Shown piece by piece: positions 36,571 to 45,360 of a DNA stretch of 64,000 nt (positions within the stretch are counted from its first letter, which is position 1; the number at the start of each line of letters is the position of its first letter). A model generated the notes under the pieces. The model was given only the letters and a program-made list of their open reading frames with translations, made no database searches and had not been told where the DNA came from. This DNA is from Rhizobium sp. Root483D2 (lineage in GTDB: Bacteria; Pseudomonadota; Alphaproteobacteria; Rhizobiales; Rhizobiaceae). Position numbers and translations under genes: made by a program. Where the stretch lies: assembly GCF_001426685.1 (NCBI RefSeq), contig NZ_LMFB01000020.1, forward strand, positions 17,783 through 81,782, written 5' to 3'.

Positions 36571-37743
36571 TTACGGCGTTGCTGACAGGGCGGGGGCGCT
36601 ATGCCTCTTCATCCGGCTGGCGGCCATGGCGTAGCCGCCGGCGGCGCCATCGATGAAATGCATGTGATCGCGGCTAAGCGGGGTCGGCACGATGCAGGTC
36701 ATCAGCGCGGAATCCTGGCGGTGCAGGCCAAAGCGGCAAATGCCGGCGGTTGCGGCCTGCTGCAACAGGGCCTCGATCTGGCGGAACCTGTCCTTGTCCA
36801 CGTCGATGGTCATTTTCAGGCCATCGTCGAATTTGCGGAAATCGGTGTTGCTGGCGACATCCTGCCGGTATGCCTTGGGATCAAAACGCCCAAGCGTCAG
36901 CCCGAGGCGGAAAAGCCCGACGGTCAGCAGATATTGCGCCAGAATGAAAAGCCGGTGTCCGAACTGCTTGCTCTTCGGTGCCGTCCGGGTTTCCGCCGAA
37001 AGCCCTGCCATCGACAGGCCGATCTGTGGACCTTCGGCTGCCACCGGATGCCCATCCCGGTCCTCGCCGGCGACGAGAGCCACGATATCGGTAACCAGCG
37101 CCTGGAATGCGGCGAGATTTTCCGCGCCGACGGGCACGGCGATAATCGAGACGATGTCGCCATGGCGCGATTGTATCGGGTTCCAGCGGCAGGACAGGCC
37201 CGTCAGATCCGGCCGGGTGCCCGATGGCGCGGGTGGAACGGCAAACTGGCCCTCCTTCATGCGGGCCTCGGCCCAGCTGGAGCCGCCGCCGGCAAACATC
37301 GCGTAGGAGACCTCCGGATTGACCTGAAACCTTGCAACGCCAACCGAAAGGCCGGCCGCAATGACATCGGCCACGGGCACCAATGCTGCGCGCAACGTCA
37401 GCTGCAACTCCTCGCCCACCCAGGCCTGCACGGCCGAGAGCGCGTCGCGTGCCTTGTCTACGCCCGACGGCGGAACCGCAACCATCGCGCCATCGCCGCC
37501 GAAGACGAAGGGCAGGTCGTTATTGCCGAGCGCATTCAGGATGGCCGAGATGACGCTTGCGCCAGCCATGTTGACGGCCTTGTAGCGGCCTGCCTCGATC
37601 GCGCCGGTGGAATCGACGATATCGGCCGTGGCCAACGCCCAATCGGCCGGCAAAGCCCGGTAGTTTCCACTGTCGGCAACGCCTTCGAACTCGACGAAAA
37701 CAGGAAGCGCACTGAAAAATGTTTCGCTGGAAAGCTTGCTCAT
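36571..37743 (-). CDS. DUF3095 protein, nucleotide-cyclase-like
   Basis: A 390-residue protein of the DUF3095 family. ATADIVDST (Asp41, Asp44) and VFGGDGAMVAVP (Asp84) are placed like the two metal-binding aspartates of class III adenylate/guanylate cyclases, and a duplicated alpha/beta region follows. Substrate-selecting residues cannot be assigned by eye. The ATG at 37743 starts the conserved region; no clear ribosome binding site is seen. Divergent from the methyltransferase gene at 37932. Together with the cNMP-binding protein at 20510 it suggests a signalling function, which is inference. Confidence 0.8.
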   Translation of the reverse strand: MSKLSSETFFSALPVFVEFEGVADSGNYRALPADWALATADIVDSTGAIEAGRYKAVNMAGASVISAILNALGNNDLPFVFGGDGAMVAVPPSGVDKARDALSAVQAWVGEELQLTLRAALVPVADVIAAGLSVGVARFQVNPEVSYAMFAGGGSSWAEARMKEGQFAVPPAPSGTRPDLTGLSCRWNPIQSRHGDIVSIIAVPVGAENLAAFQALVTDIVALVAGEDRDGHPVAAEGPQIGLSMAGLSAETRTAPKSKQFGHRLFILAQYLLTVGLFRLGLTLGRFDPKAYRQDVASNTDFRKFDDGLKMTIDVDKDRFRQIEALLQQAATAGICRFGLHRQDSALMTCIVPTPLSRDHMHFIDGAAGGYAMAASRMKRHSAPALSATP

Positions 37744-37931
37744 GCGGTCAAGGCTAACATATTCGCCGGGGCAGGCGAACTGGTTTGACGCCGGGTTGAA
37801 ACAAAGGACGGATGATCGCGTTGCGGTCAAAGAGTGGCGCCTGGTGCAAAATTCCAGCCGTCCCGGTCGACCCATCGCTGCTTCTCGTGGTAAGCGCAGC
37901 CAGCACGATTTGAACGAATGGATAGATATTG

Positions 37932-38414
37932 ATGAGTCGCCTTGATGGTTTTATCTCCCGCATGCACTCGCAGCGCGCTGTTCTCAACCATATCAAGGCG
38001 GCGTCCATGGTTGCGCCGGATGGCGTGATCCTGGAAATCGGGCTTGGAAACGGGCGGACCTACGATCATATGCGCGAGCTGTTTCCTGAAAACCGGATCA
38101 TCGCTTTCGACCGCGCCGTCGGTTCGCATCCGCATTCAACACCGCCGGAATCAGACCTGATCCTGGGCGATATCATGGAAACGATTGCTCAGTTTGCCGG
38201 ACTGGACATCGCATTTGCGCATGCCGATATCGGCACGGCCTATCCGGAAAAGGATGCAAAGACCCTGACCTGGCTGCCGCAGTCGATCGTTGCGGCGCTG
38301 AAGAGCGGCGGGATTGCCGCCAGCGGTCTGCCTCTCGACCATCCCGAACTCGAGCCTTTGCCGCTGCCCACTGGCGCCGATCCGGGCCGCACCTATTTCT
38401 ACCGCAAGCGCTAA
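37932..38414 (+). CDS. Class I SAM-dependent methyltransferase
   Basis: A 160-residue small methyltransferase. VILEIGLGNGRTYDHM is motif I with an intact GxGxG-like loop, IIAFDRAV is motif II and DLILGDIMET motif III. It lacks a large acceptor domain. Start taken at the ATG at 37932 rather than the adjacent TTG. It converges with the FkbM gene five bases away. Confidence 0.78.
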   Translation: MSRLDGFISRMHSQRAVLNHIKAASMVAPDGVILEIGLGNGRTYDHMRELFPENRIIAFDRAVGSHPHSTPPESDLILGDIMETIAQFAGLDIAFAHADIGTAYPEKDAKTLTWLPQSIVAALKSGGIAASGLPLDHPELEPLPLPTGADPGRTYFYRKR

Positions 38415-38419
38415 AGGTA

Positions 38420-39283
38420 TTACGGCAGGAGCAGAACGTCGAACTGGTCCTGCCCGATGGGCAGGGCGGTGACCTTCATGGCAGCCTGGCTGTCTTCGTA
38501 AAAGACGATGCAATCCTCGTAGAAGCCGGCGAGATAAGCGACGAAGTCGCGCGATCCTGCCGGTCCGTAGAAGACCGGGGAAAATTCCATGTAGAGCGGC
38601 ACGCGCCGTTCCAGCAAAGGCTGCATCGAGCGGCTTGCGACCGGCTCATAGCCTTCGATATCCATCCAGACCAGCCCGATATCCTGCGGCGGTACGCCCG
38701 CTTCGGTCAGCATGGCGGTCACCCGTTCAACCGGAACCTTGATCTGAATATCGCGGTCGCTCTGGCGCAGTGCGCTGCTCTTGCCGTGATTGTCCCGGTG
38801 CATGAAGAAATCGAGCGTGCCTTCGCATTCGCCGGCGGCGATGTTGATCGCGGTGATCTCTTCGTTGAGGTTGTTTTGGTCGATATTGGTTCTGAGCAGC
38901 TTGAAGTTGCGCGGGTCCGGCTCCACCGTGACGATGTGGCGAAAGGCCTTGCTCAGCGCGAAATAGATGGTCTGCGTGCCGATATTGCCGCCGAGTTCGA
39001 GCAGGACCTTGTCCTTGGCCAGCAAATTCCGCTGGCGCAGAACGGAAAGCAAGCGGTCGACATTTTCGCGCTGGAAATGGCCCTTGCGGTAGATTTTCCG
39101 GCCGATGTAATCATGCGGGGAGAAGGTCATCAGGTGATCGCCGCAATCGGCGGTCATTGACAGGATTTTCGGGCTGACGGCGCTGACGAGCATGTCGCGG
39201 CCCATGCGGGTGGCGAGAAATCGCTTCGCCATTCGATTGCGCCATTTGCGCAGCCGGCGCTTCCAGGATTTCATCGCTTGCAT
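38420..39283 (-). CDS. FkbM-family methyltransferase
   Basis: About 287 residues from ATG 39283, which has GGAG ten bases upstream; a GTG at 39322 is possible. VLLELGGNIGTQTIYFAL is SAM motif I, HIVTVEPDPRNF motif II and IGLVWMDIEGYE is the FkbM signature region. A basic N-terminal 35 residues may bind membrane. FkbM proteins often O-methylate sugars of surface glycans, which fits the cluster. Downstream of a LacI gene by 83 bases on the same strand. Confidence 0.88.
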   Translation of the reverse strand: MQAMKSWKRRLRKWRNRMAKRFLATRMGRDMLVSAVSPKILSMTADCGDHLMTFSPHDYIGRKIYRKGHFQRENVDRLLSVLRQRNLLAKDKVLLELGGNIGTQTIYFALSKAFRHIVTVEPDPRNFKLLRTNIDQNNLNEEITAINIAAGECEGTLDFFMHRDNHGKSSALRQSDRDIQIKVPVERVTAMLTEAGVPPQDIGLVWMDIEGYEPVASRSMQPLLERRVPLYMEFSPVFYGPAGSRDFVAYLAGFYEDCIVFYEDSQAAMKVTALPIGQDQFDVLLLP

Positions 39284-39366
39284 GCCTTGCCCGTCTCCAT
39301 CGTATCCTCGTCTCTTCAACACGAGATTGAGCGGGAAATGAAGTCGTTTCTGCGATCAGGCCGCGT

Positions 39367-40443
39367 TTAGGCCGGTTTGCCGGTGGTGCCGCGCCGCACC
39401 AGCGGGCCGTCGACCTTGATGGTCATCGGGCGCGGCTGCTTGCCGTGAATGGCCATGTCGATGAGGATTTCGGCGGCTTTCTGGCCCATCTCGTAATTGG
39501 GCAGGACGAGGGTGGAGAGGGGCGGGTGGGTGTAGCGGGCCAGTTCCTGGTCGTCATAGCCCATGACGGAGAGGTCTTGCGGAACGCGCAGGCCCTTTTC
39601 GGCAGCCGCCTCCATGACGCCGATCGCCATCAGGTCGTTGCCGCAGAGAATCGCCGACGGCGGATTGGCCATAGAGAGCAGATCAAGCCCGGCCTCGTAA
39701 CCGCGCAGCGGCAGCCAGTCACCGTCGCGCACCAGCGTTTCGTCAAAAGCGATATCGGCGGTGGCGAGCGCCTGCTTGTAGCCTTTGAGGCGGTCCATTG
39801 CCGCATCCATCCAGGGTTCGCCGTTGATGAAGCCGATGCGCTTGTGGCCAAGACTGGTCAGATGCGCCGTTGCGGTGAAGCCACCAGCCACTTCGCCGGG
39901 GACGATCGCCATGTGCTGGCGCGGCTCGGAATAGCAGTTGAGCAGCACCGTCGGGATGTTCTTCAGCTGCGGCGGTACGGTGACCTTGCGGGTGAAGATC
40001 GTCGCATAGATCACACCGGCGATGGAGCGGTCGCGCAGGATCGAGCGCAGCACCGCGTCCTGCAGGTCCGGGTTGGAGCGGGTGGCGTGCGCTGATACCA
40101 AGAGCCCCTGTTCGAACGCATAGTCGCGGATGCCGTCGAGGCTGACGACGGGATGCGGGCTGGTGGAGATCTCATCGACGATGAAGGCGATCGTGTCCTT
40201 GTCCACATGCGGGGTCGTGTCCACCTCGTTGCGGGTGGTTGGTAATTGATAACCGATTTTATGAGCAGCCTCGCGGACCCGCATCTGGGTCTCGGCGGAA
40301 ATGCGGGCGCCGGACATTTCATTGAGGACGAGCGAGACGCTGGATTGGGAGACACCGGCAATGCGTGCCACGTCCGTCATGGTTGGCCGGCCCGAATCCC
40401 CCTGTTTTTCGGAGGCGCCGTTGCGCCCATTTCCTCTTGCCAT
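39367..40443 (-). CDS. LacI-family repressor of the adjacent YtfQRT-YjfF-type operon
   Basis: A 358-residue LacI/GalR regulator. TMTDVARIAGVSQSSVSLVLNEM (residues about 21-43) is the helix-turn-helix, followed by the hinge and a periplasmic-binding-protein-like effector domain. It is divergent from the galactofuranose-type importer; the 177-base gap contains two AT-rich palindromes over the importer promoter, so local repression relieved by the sugar is likely. Confidence 0.9.
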   Translation of the reverse strand: MARGNGRNGASEKQGDSGRPTMTDVARIAGVSQSSVSLVLNEMSGARISAETQMRVREAAHKIGYQLPTTRNEVDTTPHVDKDTIAFIVDEISTSPHPVVSLDGIRDYAFEQGLLVSAHATRSNPDLQDAVLRSILRDRSIAGVIYATIFTRKVTVPPQLKNIPTVLLNCYSEPRQHMAIVPGEVAGGFTATAHLTSLGHKRIGFINGEPWMDAAMDRLKGYKQALATADIAFDETLVRDGDWLPLRGYEAGLDLLSMANPPSAILCGNDLMAIGVMEAAAEKGLRVPQDLSVMGYDDQELARYTHPPLSTLVLPNYEMGQKAAEILIDMAIHGKQPRPMTIKVDGPLVRRGTTGKPA

Positions 40444-40503
40444 CGTCCCGTCTCGCTTCCATCCCGGTTTCTGCTGCGATGCAGAATTATTTTTTGTGCG
40501 CTT

Positions 40504-40540
40504 GCTAATAAATTAGCGCTTGACTGATAATATTATTAGC
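40504..40540. promoter_or_regulatory. Tandem LacI operators
   Basis: GCTAATAAATTAGC (40504-40517) has six-base inverted arms around AA. GATAATATTATTAGC (40526-40540) is a related inverted repeat with one mismatch. Both share the TATTAGC/GCTAATA word. They flank the -35 hexamer and fill the spacer of the importer promoter. Confidence 0.7.
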
Positions 40541-40548
40541 GCAAGATT
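40520..40548 (+). promoter_or_regulatory. Promoter of ytfQ-type operon
   Basis: TTGACT (40520-40525), 17-base spacer, AAGATT (40543-40548). The second operator occupies the spacer. The start codon is 72 bases downstream. Confidence 0.5.
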
Positions 40549-40620
40549 TACGGATGTGAAGCGGAAAATGCTCACTGCCCGGTAGAGGAGTACCGGTAAA
40601 TTTCGGAGGAGAAAATACCG

Positions 40621-41604
40621 ATGTCCACGATTTCACGTCGCATGTTCCTGGCCGCCGCAACGGCCATGGGAGCCATCGCGCTGGCCGGCACGGCTGCCTT
40701 TGCGGAAATGCCGGCTTTGGCCAAGAAAGACACCTACAAGGTCGGCTTCGCGCAGACCGAATCCAACAATCCCTGGCGCATCGCCCAGACCGAAAGCATG
40801 AAGGCGGAAGCCCAGAAGCTCGGCTATCAGCTGGTCTATACGGATGCTGCCGGTTCGGCTGCAAAGCAGGTGGCCGACGTCAATTCGATGATCGCCCAGG
40901 GTGTCGATGTCATCTTCCTTGCGCCGCGCGAAGAAAAGCCGCTGATCCCGGCCGTCATGGCCGCCAAGAAGGCCGGCATTCCGGTCATCCTGCTCGACCG
41001 CAATGTCGATCAGTCGCTGGCCAAGGCCGGTGAAGACTATCTGACCTTCATCGGTTCCGATTTCATCGAGGAAGGCAAGCGCGTCGCCGAATGGCTGGCC
41101 AAGAATGCCAATGGCAAGTCGAAGATCATCGAGCTGGAAGGCACGACCGGTTCGTCGCCGGCCAATGACCGCAAGAAGGGTTTTGACGACGCGATCAAGG
41201 CTGCCGGCGGTTTCGAGATCGTCGCATCGCAGACCGGCGATTTTGCCCGCGACAAGGGCCGTCAGGTTGCCGAGGCACTGTTGCAGGCGCATCCGGATGC
41301 GGACGTGATCTACGCGCATAATGACGAAATGGCGATCGGCGCCATTGCGGCCATCGAAGCGGCTGGCAAGGTGCCGGGCAAGGATATCCTGGTGCTGTCG
41401 ATCGATGGCGGCAAGGAAGCCGTGCAGGCCGTGGTTGACGGCAAGATCAATGCCGTCGTCGAGTGCAATCCGCGCTTCGGGCCAAAGGCTTTCGAGACGA
41501 TGACGCGCTATGCCGCCGGTGATAAGATCGAGGCATGGGTCATCAACACAGACAAGTTCTACGATGCATCCAATGCATCGGCCGAATTGTCCAGCGCCTA
41601 CTGA
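40621..41604 (+). CDS. ytfQ: Galactofuranose-type ABC transporter substrate-binding protein
   Basis: A 327-residue pentose/hexose-binding protein of the RbsB/YtfQ family. SRRMFL at the N-terminus suggests Tat export, with cleavage after AFA at residue 28. By eye it follows E. coli YtfQ closely: VGFAQTESNNPWRIAQTESMK, IFLAPREEKPLIPAV, NDRKKGFDDAIKAAGGFEIV, QTGDFARDKGRQV and YAHNDEMAIGAI. YtfQ binds galactofuranose; here the sugar is inferred. GGAGGAG lies ahead of the ATG. A strong hairpin follows the gene. Confidence 0.85.
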   Translation: MSTISRRMFLAAATAMGAIALAGTAAFAEMPALAKKDTYKVGFAQTESNNPWRIAQTESMKAEAQKLGYQLVYTDAAGSAAKQVADVNSMIAQGVDVIFLAPREEKPLIPAVMAAKKAGIPVILLDRNVDQSLAKAGEDYLTFIGSDFIEEGKRVAEWLAKNANGKSKIIELEGTTGSSPANDRKKGFDDAIKAAGGFEIVASQTGDFARDKGRQVAEALLQAHPDADVIYAHNDEMAIGAIAAIEAAGKVPGKDILVLSIDGGKEAVQAVVDGKINAVVECNPRFGPKAFETMTRYAAGDKIEAWVINTDKFYDASNASAELSSAY

Positions 41605-41624
41605 TCTCCCAAGACTGTCGCTTC

Positions 41625-41653
41625 CGGCCGGGGTGGCATTGCCATTCCGGCCG
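41625..41653 (+). other. Intercistronic hairpin after ytfQ
   Basis: CGGCCGGGGTGGCA and TGCCATTCCGGCCG form a stem of up to 14 pairs (two G-U) closed by a tiny loop; CCTTTTC follows. It may stabilise the ytfQ message or partly terminate before the ATPase gene. Confidence 0.65.
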
Positions 41654-41688
41654 CCTTTTCATGTCTGCTTATTGAGGATGGATGGAAC

Positions 41689-43185
41689 ATGCTGCTGTCC
41701 ATGCAGGAAATTTCCAAGGCGTTTTCCGGGGTTTCTGCGCTCCGGTCAGCGTCGCTCGACATTGCCGCGGGCGAGGTCATGGCGCTGGTCGGCCAGAACG
41801 GTGCGGGAAAATCGACGCTGATCAAGATCCTGACCGGCGCCTATCAGCGCGATAGCGGAACGATCCGGTTTGAGGACGAGGACGTTGTCTTTTCAACGCC
41901 CGGTGCCAGCCAGGCCAAAGGCATCGCCACGATCTATCAGGAAATCAACCTGGCGCCGCAGCGCTCGGTCGCCGAGAACATCTACTTGTCGCGCGAGCCA
42001 AAAACGGCGCTCGGGCTGCTGGACCGGCGGGCGATGCGCGTAGGGGCAGCCGGCGTCCTCAAGACCTTCAATCTGGATATCGACGTGGACATGCCCGTCG
42101 GACATTTCAGCGCCGCAACCCGACAGATGATCGCGATTGCCCGTGCGGTGACGCAAAAGGCGCGGCTGGTGATCATGGACGAGCCGACATCGTCGCTGGA
42201 CGAGCGCGAGGTCGCCATCCTGTTCGAGACGATCCGCACGCTGAAGAAGAATGGTGTTGCCGTGCTGTTCATTGGCCATAGGCTGGATGAACTCTACGAA
42301 ATCTGCGACCGCGTCACCATCATGCGCGACGGCCAGACGGTGGCGCAGAGCACCATGGCCGACATGCCGAAGATGGAGCTTGTCCGCCACATGCTCGGCA
42401 AGGAACTGGCCGCCTTCCAGGCGATTGCCCGCGACCGCAGCGACGACGAGGCAAAGCCGGTGCGGCTTTCCGTCGAGAGCGCCGGGTCCGGTGTCCGCGT
42501 GCGCGATGTCAGCATAAGCGTGCGCGAAGGCGAGATTTCCGGCCTGGCCGGTCTTTTGGGCTCCGGCCGCACGGAAACCGCGCGGATCATCTTCGGGGTC
42601 GATAAATTGCAAAAGGGCTCGATCCGCATCGACGGCAAGGCGCGGACCTATTCCGAACCGGCCGACGCGATTGCCGATGGCATCGGGCTCGTCTCCGAGG
42701 ACCGCAAGATTGACGGCATCATTCCGGATATGAGCATCCGTGAGAACATGACGCTGGCGCTTTTGCCAAAGCTGAAAAAGGCCGGCATTGTCGATCGCGC
42801 CCGCCAGCAGGAAATCGTCACGCGCTATATCAAGGCGCTCGGCGTCAAATGCGCCTCGCCGGACCAGCCGATCAAGGAGCTTTCCGGCGGCAACCAGCAG
42901 AAGGTGCTTTTGGCCCGCTGGCTCTGCACCGATCCGCGCATCCTGATCATTGACGAACCGACGCGCGGCATCGATATCGGCGCCAAGGCGGAAATCCTCA
43001 AGCTTTTGCGCAGCCTGGCGGACGAGGGCCTCAGCGTCCTGATGATCTCGTCGGAACTGGAGGAACTTCTGGCGGCCGCAGACCGTGTCACGGTGCTCAG
43101 CGACGGACGCTCGGTTGCCGTCCTCAAGCGCGACGAACTCAGCGAGACGGCGCTTCTTTCCGCCATGGCCCATCAGGTGAATTAA
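41689..43185 (+). CDS. ytfR: Galactofuranose-type ABC transporter ATP-binding protein (fused)
   Basis: A 498-residue tandem ATPase of the RbsA/MglA/YtfR type. Domain 1 has Walker A GQNGAGKST and Walker B LVIMDEPTSSLD with signature FSAATRQM. Domain 2 has the degenerate Walker A region GLLGSGRTE usual for this family, signature LSGGNQQK and Walker B ILIIDEPTRGID. It energises import with the two permeases downstream. Confidence 0.9.
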   Translation: MLLSMQEISKAFSGVSALRSASLDIAAGEVMALVGQNGAGKSTLIKILTGAYQRDSGTIRFEDEDVVFSTPGASQAKGIATIYQEINLAPQRSVAENIYLSREPKTALGLLDRRAMRVGAAGVLKTFNLDIDVDMPVGHFSAATRQMIAIARAVTQKARLVIMDEPTSSLDEREVAILFETIRTLKKNGVAVLFIGHRLDELYEICDRVTIMRDGQTVAQSTMADMPKMELVRHMLGKELAAFQAIARDRSDDEAKPVRLSVESAGSGVRVRDVSISVREGEISGLAGLLGSGRTETARIIFGVDKLQKGSIRIDGKARTYSEPADAIADGIGLVSEDRKIDGIIPDMSIRENMTLALLPKLKKAGIVDRARQQEIVTRYIKALGVKCASPDQPIKELSGGNQQKVLLARWLCTDPRILIIDEPTRGIDIGAKAEILKLLRSLADEGLSVLMISSELEELLAAADRVTVLSDGRSVAVLKRDELSETALLSAMAHQVN

Positions 43186-43186
43186 C

Positions 43187-44185
43187 ATGACGACGATCGA
43201 CACATCCGCTCCGGGCGAGCGGCCCGTCCGCCCCAACATGGCGCAGTTTCTCAGCCGCTACGGCACGTTTGCGGCCTTCATTCTGCTCGTGCTGTTCAAC
43301 CTGATTGTCACGCCTAATTTCCTCTCCTGGCAGACGCTCAACGTCAATCTGACCCAGGTGGCGACCATCGTCATCGTTGCCGTCGGCATGACATTGGTGA
43401 TTGCAACGGGAGGCATCGATCTGTCTGTCGGGTCGCTGATGGCGATTGCCGGCACTGCGGCGCCGATGATCTTCATGGGCACGCTGCTGCCGATCGAGAA
43501 TATGGGTGTTCTCGTCATTCTCTCCTTCATTCTGCCGGTACTTCTGGTCATGGCGTTTGGCTGGTTCAACGGCGTGCTGGTGACGCGGTTTTCGATCCAG
43601 CCGATCATCGCGACGCTGGTGCTGTTCATCGCCGGCCGCGGCATTGCCCAGGTCGCCACCAACGGCAATCTGCAGGTGTTCAAGAACCCGGATTTCCAGT
43701 TTATCGCCATGGGCCGCATTGCCGGTATTCCGGCGCAGGTGATCATCATGATCATCGTTGCTGTGCTGGCCCATTGCCTGATCCGTTACACCGTCATCGG
43801 CCGCCAGATTATCGCGGTGGGCGGCAATGAGAAGGCGGCGCGGCTGACCGGCATTCCGGTGCGCCGCGTCAAGACCTTCGTCTATATCGTCAGCGGTGCC
43901 CTGGCTGGTATTGCCGGGCTGATCGTCGTTGCGCGCAATTCCGCAAGCGACGCCAATCTGGTCGGGCTCGGCATGGAGCTCGACGCCATCGCAGCCGTCG
44001 CGGTCGGCGGTTCGCTTCTCACCGGCGGCCGCGCCAATATTATCGGCACGGTGCTTGGCGCCTTCGTCATCCAGCTGGTGCGCTATACGCTTCTTGCCAA
44101 TGGCGTGCCCGATGCGGCGGCACTGATCGTCAAGGCCGGGCTGATCGTCATCGCCGTGTTCATCCAGCAGCGTGCCAAGGGGTAA
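43187..44185 (+). CDS. ytfT: Galactofuranose-type ABC transporter permease 1
   Basis: A 332-residue BPD_transp_2 permease with eight to ten hydrophobic segments. GMTLVIATGGIDLSVGSLMAIAG and GGNEKAARLTGIPVRRVKTFVY are family hallmarks. It begins one base after the ATPase stop. The presence of two different permeases, as in E. coli ytfT-yjfF, is what separates this system from RbsABC-type importers. Confidence 0.85.
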   Translation: MTTIDTSAPGERPVRPNMAQFLSRYGTFAAFILLVLFNLIVTPNFLSWQTLNVNLTQVATIVIVAVGMTLVIATGGIDLSVGSLMAIAGTAAPMIFMGTLLPIENMGVLVILSFILPVLLVMAFGWFNGVLVTRFSIQPIIATLVLFIAGRGIAQVATNGNLQVFKNPDFQFIAMGRIAGIPAQVIIMIIVAVLAHCLIRYTVIGRQIIAVGGNEKAARLTGIPVRRVKTFVYIVSGALAGIAGLIVVARNSASDANLVGLGMELDAIAAVAVGGSLLTGGRANIIGTVLGAFVIQLVRYTLLANGVPDAAALIVKAGLIVIAVFIQQRAKG

Positions 44186-44191
44186 CGGATC

Positions 44192-45175
44192 ATGCTCAAA
44201 ACCTTCATGCGGCCCTTCATTGCCAAATCCTCCGGCGATTTCGCCCGTCTCGGCGTGCTGCTTGCGCTGGCCGGGCTGATCCTGTTCGGCGCGCTGCGCT
44301 ACGACAATTTCATCTCGCCGTTCAATATTCTCAGCTTCCTGCGCTATAATTCCATGTTCGCGCTGATTGCCCTCGGCATGGCCTTCGTCATCATCACCGG
44401 CGGCATTGATCTTTCTGTCGGCGGCGTGGCGGCGATGGCAAGCGTGGTGGCCGCTTATCTGTCGCCCTATGGCTGGGTTCCGGGACTAGCCGGCGGCATG
44501 GCCGCCGGATTGATCGCCGGTTCGATCAATGGACTGATCATCACGCGGATGCGCATACAGCCGTTTATCGCGACGCTGGCTATGATGCTTGCAGCCTATG
44601 GAACAGCGCTGCTTCTGGCCAACAACCAGTCGGTCTCGGTGTCCTATGATACCGGCTTTACCACCATCGGTCAGGACGATTTTCTCGGCTTCCCGATCCC
44701 GGCCTGGATTGCGGCACTGGCCTATGTGCTCGGCTGGATCTTTCTGGAGCGGCATCCGGCCGGACGCCATGTTCTGGCAATCGGCGACGGCGAGGCAACG
44801 GCCAACCTGATGGGGTTGAAGGTCGAAAAGACGCTGTTTGCTGTCTACGCGCTGTCGGGGCTGCTTGCCGGTCTGGCCGGCGTCATCTTGGCTTCCCAGT
44901 TCGGGGCGGGGCAGCCGACCGAGGGCGTGGGCTGGGAGCTGTTTGCGATTGCCTCCGTCGTGGTCGGCGGCACGCTTTTGACCGGCGGCTCTGGCTCGGT
45001 CGGTGCGACGCTGGCGGGCGCGCTGCTGCTTGCGATGGTCTTCAACATCCTCAATTTCGAAAACGGCCTCGGGTGGATCTCGCTGTCGGCCTATTGGCAA
45101 TCCGTCATCCGCGGCGCCTTCCTTCTGGTCGTCGTGGTGCTGCAGGCCCGGTTGATGAAGAAGACCGAGGCCTAG
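44192..45175 (+). CDS. yjfF: Galactofuranose-type ABC transporter permease 2
   Basis: A 327-residue second BPD_transp_2 permease. GMAFVIITGGIDLSVGGVAAMAS and IGDGEATANLMGLKVEKTLF repeat the pattern of permease 1 while the rest differs, as expected for a YtfT/YjfF heterodimer. AAGGGG at the end of permease 1 serves as ribosome binding site. Last gene of the operon; a good terminator lies 30 bases downstream. Confidence 0.85.
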   Translation: MLKTFMRPFIAKSSGDFARLGVLLALAGLILFGALRYDNFISPFNILSFLRYNSMFALIALGMAFVIITGGIDLSVGGVAAMASVVAAYLSPYGWVPGLAGGMAAGLIAGSINGLIITRMRIQPFIATLAMMLAAYGTALLLANNQSVSVSYDTGFTTIGQDDFLGFPIPAWIAALAYVLGWIFLERHPAGRHVLAIGDGEATANLMGLKVEKTLFAVYALSGLLAGLAGVILASQFGAGQPTEGVGWELFAIASVVVGGTLLTGGSGSVGATLAGALLLAMVFNILNFENGLGWISLSAYWQSVIRGAFLLVVVVLQARLMKKTEA

Positions 45176-45204
45176 ACCTCCTAAAATCGCCGCCGTAATT
45201 CCAA

Positions 45205-45231
45205 GCGCGTCCGGGTAACCGGGCGCGTTTT
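45205..45231 (+). terminator. Rho-independent terminator after ytf operon
   Basis: CGCGTCCGG pairs with CCGGGCGCG (one G-U) around GTAA, followed by TTTTGCG. Confidence 0.75.
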
Positions 45232-45360
45232 GCGCTTGTCCACACGCGAGCCCCTCCTGTTGCAAGCGCATATCGAATTGGTGCGCCGCCGCATCGAAGC
45301 CGCTTGACAAATTTTTCAGGTCATGAAAATTCTTTCAGCAAGAGATAAAAATATCATGCC

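Noticed and set aside
36601..37788. 395-codon plus-strand frame opposite DUF3095
   Set aside because: The minus-strand DUF3095 protein has conserved motifs; the plus-strand translation has none.
41893..43239. 448-codon minus-strand frame across ytfR
   Set aside because: Shadow of the YtfR-type ATPase; composition typical of antisense frames.
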